Below the pieces are notes generated by a model. It ran no database searches. It had not been told where the DNA came from and saw nothing but the letters and a program-made list of their open reading frames with translations. A stretch of DNA of 27,697 nucleotides from assembly GCA_008534395.1 (NCBI GenBank), contig SHMQ01000033.1:1-27697 (forward strand), read 5' to 3'. Positions 25,516 through 27,697 of this stretch are shown here, one piece after another (position 1 is the stretch's first letter; each line of letters begins with the position of its first letter). The stretch comes from Candidatus Acidulodesulfobacterium acidiphilum. Its GTDB lineage: Bacteria > SZUA-79 > Acidulodesulfobacterales > Acidulodesulfobacteraceae. The translations under genes and the position numbers were made by a program.

Positions 25516-26715
25516 TTATTTATAACCCTCAAGAATTTTAACTATGGCATCCATTAATAGATTTATGTGGTTTTTTTTGATAATCAACGGTGGAGTAAGT
25601 CTTAGCACCGTATCCTGGACAGTAGTAGTCAAAAAACCTTCGTCTATTAATTTCACTGCTATATCTTTAGATTTGATGGAATAAAACTCTATCGCACTTA
25701 TTAAACCTATAGACCTTACCTCTTTAATCAAACCGGAAAATTTTGATTTTAAACCGTCAAGCGCTTCTTTGACGTACACTCCGGTATTTAAAACTTCGTC
25801 TAAAAACCCCGCATTAGTTATTTCGTCGAAGAAAGCGTTTGCAGCAGCTGTTACCAACGGTCCGCCTCCGAAAGTAGTAGCATGGTTACCGGGTTCAAAA
25901 GCTTTAGCCGTCTTTTCGTTTGCAAGCACTGCGCCAATAGGCAATCCTCCGGCCAAAGGCTTTGCAAGGGTCATTATATCCGGTTCGACGTCGTAATTCA
26001 TATAAGCAAAAAGTTTCCCAGTCCTTCCAAGTCCCGCCTGCACTTCGTCGAAAATTAAAGATATATCGTTTTGCGCCGTCAAATTTCTTAATGCTTTCAT
26101 ATATTCTTTGTCCGATATATTGACTCCCCCTTCGCCCTGAACAGGCTCCAATATTACTGCGCAATAATCTTTGCCGTTTTCGCCGTTTATCAGTTTTTCT
26201 ATAGATTCTATGTCGTTAAATTTAACGTGCTCGAAACCGTTTAAAAGGGGCTCAAAACCGCTATGATATTTATCTTGACCGGTAGCCGAAAGCGCGCCGA
26301 AAGTTCTGCCGTGAAAAGAATTTTGCATAGCTATTACTTTATATCCTCTTTTGGAAAATTTACCCGCATAAATTCTTGCTAATTTTATTGCTCCTTCTAC
26401 GCTTTCCGCTCCGCTGTTGCAGAAAAAAACTTTATCCGCAAACGAATTTACGCATAATTTTTCTGCAAGCTTAGCCTGCGGTTCGGTATAAAAATAGTTT
26501 GACGTGTGTATCAGTTTTTTTACCTGATTTACAACGGCGTTTTCTACCGCTTTATTGCCGTATCCTAAATTATTTACCGCAATTCCCGAGGCAAAATCTA
26601 AGTATTTTTTTCCGTTTTCGTCGTATAGGAAGCAGTCTTCTCCTTTGACTAAAGTCAAATCGAATCTGCCGTATGTATTCATTATAAATTTTTTCGTTAG
26701 TTCTTTAGTATCCAT
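25516..26715 (-). CDS. argD: Acetylornithine aminotransferase
   Basis: This 399-aa class III PLP aminotransferase converts N-acetylglutamate semialdehyde to N-acetylornithine. It has CNSGAESVEGAIKLAR at about residues 99-114, SFHGRTFGALSATGQ, the PLP-contacting Asp in FDEVQAGLGRTGK (Asp223), and the Schiff-base Lys252 in TLAKPLAGGLPIGA. The family also acts on succinyl-DAP in some species, so it might serve lysine synthesis too. Its position between argB and argF favours the arginine role. An AAGGTG ribosome-binding site precedes the ATG. Confidence 0.96.
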   Translation of the reverse strand: MDTKELTKKFIMNTYGRFDLTLVKGEDCFLYDENGKKYLDFASGIAVNNLGYGNKAVENAVVNQVKKLIHTSNYFYTEPQAKLAEKLCVNSFADKVFFCNSGAESVEGAIKLARIYAGKFSKRGYKVIAMQNSFHGRTFGALSATGQDKYHSGFEPLLNGFEHVKFNDIESIEKLINGENGKDYCAVILEPVQGEGGVNISDKEYMKALRNLTAQNDISLIFDEVQAGLGRTGKLFAYMNYDVEPDIMTLAKPLAGGLPIGAVLANEKTAKAFEPGNHATTFGGGPLVTAAANAFFDEITNAGFLDEVLNTGVYVKEALDGLKSKFSGLIKEVRSIGLISAIEFYSIKSKDIAVKLIDEGFLTTTVQDTVLRLTPPLIIKKNHINLLMDAIVKILEGYK

Positions 26716-26763
26716 TATTTCACCTTTTATATTTTTAATGCGCTTAGACGAAATCTGTTTATA

Positions 26764-27612
26764 TTAATTATAAATTTGCGTTCCTATCCCCTTTTTAGTA
26801 AATATTTCAAGCAAAATAGCGTGAGGCGTGGAACCGTTTATCATATGCACTTTTTTAACTCCATGTTTTACGGCGTCGGCGCAGGAATTTGCCTTAGGTA
26901 TCATTCCTCCGTAAATTACGCCGTCTTTAATCAATTTTTTAATTTCAACAGTCGTAACGGACGAAATCAGTTCTCCATTAGAATCTAAAAGCCCGTCCTG
27001 ATCGGATAAAAATATAAGCTTTTCTGCTTCAAGTTCGCCTGCGACGGCAGAAGCTACAAGGTCGGCGTTAATATTAAGGGTTCTACCCTCCTTGTCCATA
27101 CTTACGGGAGCTATGACCGGAATAAACGACGGATCTAAGGTTAGTAAAATCTTTTTATCGACTTTTTTAACCTCTCCTACGAAACCTAAATCTACGCTGC
27201 CCGAATTTATTTTTTCCGCTACAATAAGATTTCCGTCTTTTCCGGATAAACCGCAGGCGCGTCCGCCGAATTTATTTATTAAAGCTACAAGGTCTTTGTT
27301 TATTTTTCCCGACAATACCATCTCGACTACTTCCATAGTATTTTCGTCCGTAATGCGGTAGCCGTCAAAAAAATTTGCCTTTATATCAAGCTTTTTTAAA
27401 AGAACGTCGATTTCTTTTCCTCCGCCGTGAATAATAATAATATTTATTCCGATAAGTTTTAGAAGTATAACGTCCTTAATGAAGCTTTCTTTTAAACCGG
27501 CATCTACGGATATCGAGCCTCCGAATTTTATCACGAAAGTTTTGCCGGCAAACTCCTGTATATACGGCAGGGCTTCAAGCAAAACCTTCGCTTTTTTAAT
27601 ATATTCTTCCAT
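26764..27612 (-). CDS. argB: Acetylglutamate kinase, likely arginine-sensitive type
   Basis: This 282-aa amino-acid kinase phosphorylates N-acetylglutamate, the second step of arginine synthesis. FVIKFGGS (residues 26-33) and IIHGGGKEID bind ATP and substrate. NINADLVASAVAGEL and FLSDQDGLLD are further conserved blocks. The N-terminal helix before the first strand (KAKVLLEALPYIQEFAGK, residues 7-24) is the segment that in known feedback-inhibited enzymes (Pseudomonas, Thermotoga) interlaces dimers into an arginine-sensitive hexamer. It is absent from the insensitive E. coli enzyme. Arginine inhibition is therefore inferred. It is the first arg gene after hslU. Confidence 0.96.
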   Translation of the reverse strand: MEEYIKKAKVLLEALPYIQEFAGKTFVIKFGGSISVDAGLKESFIKDVILLKLIGINIIIIHGGGKEIDVLLKKLDIKANFFDGYRITDENTMEVVEMVLSGKINKDLVALINKFGGRACGLSGKDGNLIVAEKINSGSVDLGFVGEVKKVDKKILLTLDPSFIPVIAPVSMDKEGRTLNINADLVASAVAGELEAEKLIFLSDQDGLLDSNGELISSVTTVEIKKLIKDGVIYGGMIPKANSCADAVKHGVKKVHMINGSTPHAILLEIFTKKGIGTQIYN

Positions 27613-27652
27613 TTTATTTATATTATATTTTTTATTTTTGCTTAAATTTATT

Positions 27653-27697
27653 TTAAAGAATATATCTTGAAAGATCTTCGTCTTTAATTATTTCTTT
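27653..27697 (-). CDS. hslU: ATP-dependent protease ATPase subunit HslU, C-terminal end (partial)
   Basis: The last 45 bp of the window, read leftward, encode KEIIKDEDLSRYIL and a TAA stop. The ending DEDLSRYIL is almost the same as the extreme C terminus of HslU (DEDLSRFIL in E. coli), the tail that docks into the HslV peptidase. The rest of the gene lies outside the window. The 40-bp gap to argB and my recollection of hslU next to argB in related bacteria support the call. The fragment is very short, but the ending is distinctive. Confidence 0.85.
   Translation of the reverse strand, partial: KEIIKDEDLSRYIL

Noticed and set aside
27622-27650. TATAAT box just upstream of argB as a leaderless promoter
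   Set aside because: The hexamer is present (minus strand, 27622-27627), but there is no -35 match at 16-18 bp and the spacer is nearly all A and T, so a chance match is likely.

Overview
The window is about 27.7 kb of low G+C, very gene-dense bacterial chromosome. It carries 26 complete protein genes plus the last codons of a 27th, with no spacer longer than about 160 bp. The organism is a Gram-negative with LPS: Kdo synthesis genes (kdsA, kdsD, kdsC) and LPS-transport genes (lptC, lptA, lptB) are present. The proteins are rich in Lys, Asn and Ile. The gene order (hslU-argB-argD-argF-argG-argH-lipoprotein...lysA-dapA-dapB and pyrG-kdsA-kdsD-kdsC-lptCAB-rpoN-hpf-rapZ...metK-ahcY) resembles what I recall from Desulfobacterota/deltaproteobacteria. 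I infer an AT-rich member of that broad group. The exact lineage cannot be fixed without a search.

Layout. Only the first two genes, birA and coaX (74-1682), read rightward. Everything from 1684 to the right edge reads leftward and ends convergently against coaX with a single base between the two stop codons. In transcription order the leftward block is: the hslU 3' end; the arginine genes argB-argD-argF-argG-argH; a lipoprotein with an Fn3-like domain; a membrane-anchored NHL beta-propeller protein; a geranylgeranyl-reductase-family flavoprotein; radA; a long-chain polyprenyl diphosphate synthase; the lysine/diaminopimelate genes lysA-dapA-dapB; pyrG; the Kdo/LPS genes kdsA-kdsD-kdsC-lptC-lptA-lptB; the rpoN-hpf-rapZ regulatory group; and the methyl-cycle pair metK-ahcY.

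How the genes work together. ArgB, D, F, G and H cover most steps from N-acetylglutamate to arginine. LysA, DapA and DapB supply DAP for peptidoglycan, and lysine. PyrG makes CTP, which is needed to activate Kdo. KdsD, KdsA and KdsC make Kdo, and LptC, LptA and LptB are parts of the LPS export bridge. RpoN, Hpf and RapZ form the conserved sigma-54 neighbourhood, here without ptsN or npr. MetK makes AdoMet and AhcY removes S-adenosylhomocysteine. Many junctions overlap (ATGA, TAATG, and 8-bp or 50-bp overlaps), and several genes lack a clear Shine-Dalgarno sequence, which suggests translational coupling in long transcripts.

Non-coding content is limited to short palindromes: two hairpins sharing an 11-bp core (1-21 and 23252-23276), a REP-like imperfect inverted repeat (15231-15286), a set of inverted repeats upstream of rpoN (7341-7442) and an AT-rich dyad upstream of metK (4220-4238). 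I found no tRNA, rRNA, CRISPR array, transposase, phage gene or defence gene. This is an ordinary housekeeping region. The least-explained items are the lipoprotein, the NHL protein and GGR-family cluster, the palindromes, and the inserts and tails in PyrG and ArgG. I do not see a convincing new multi-gene system.
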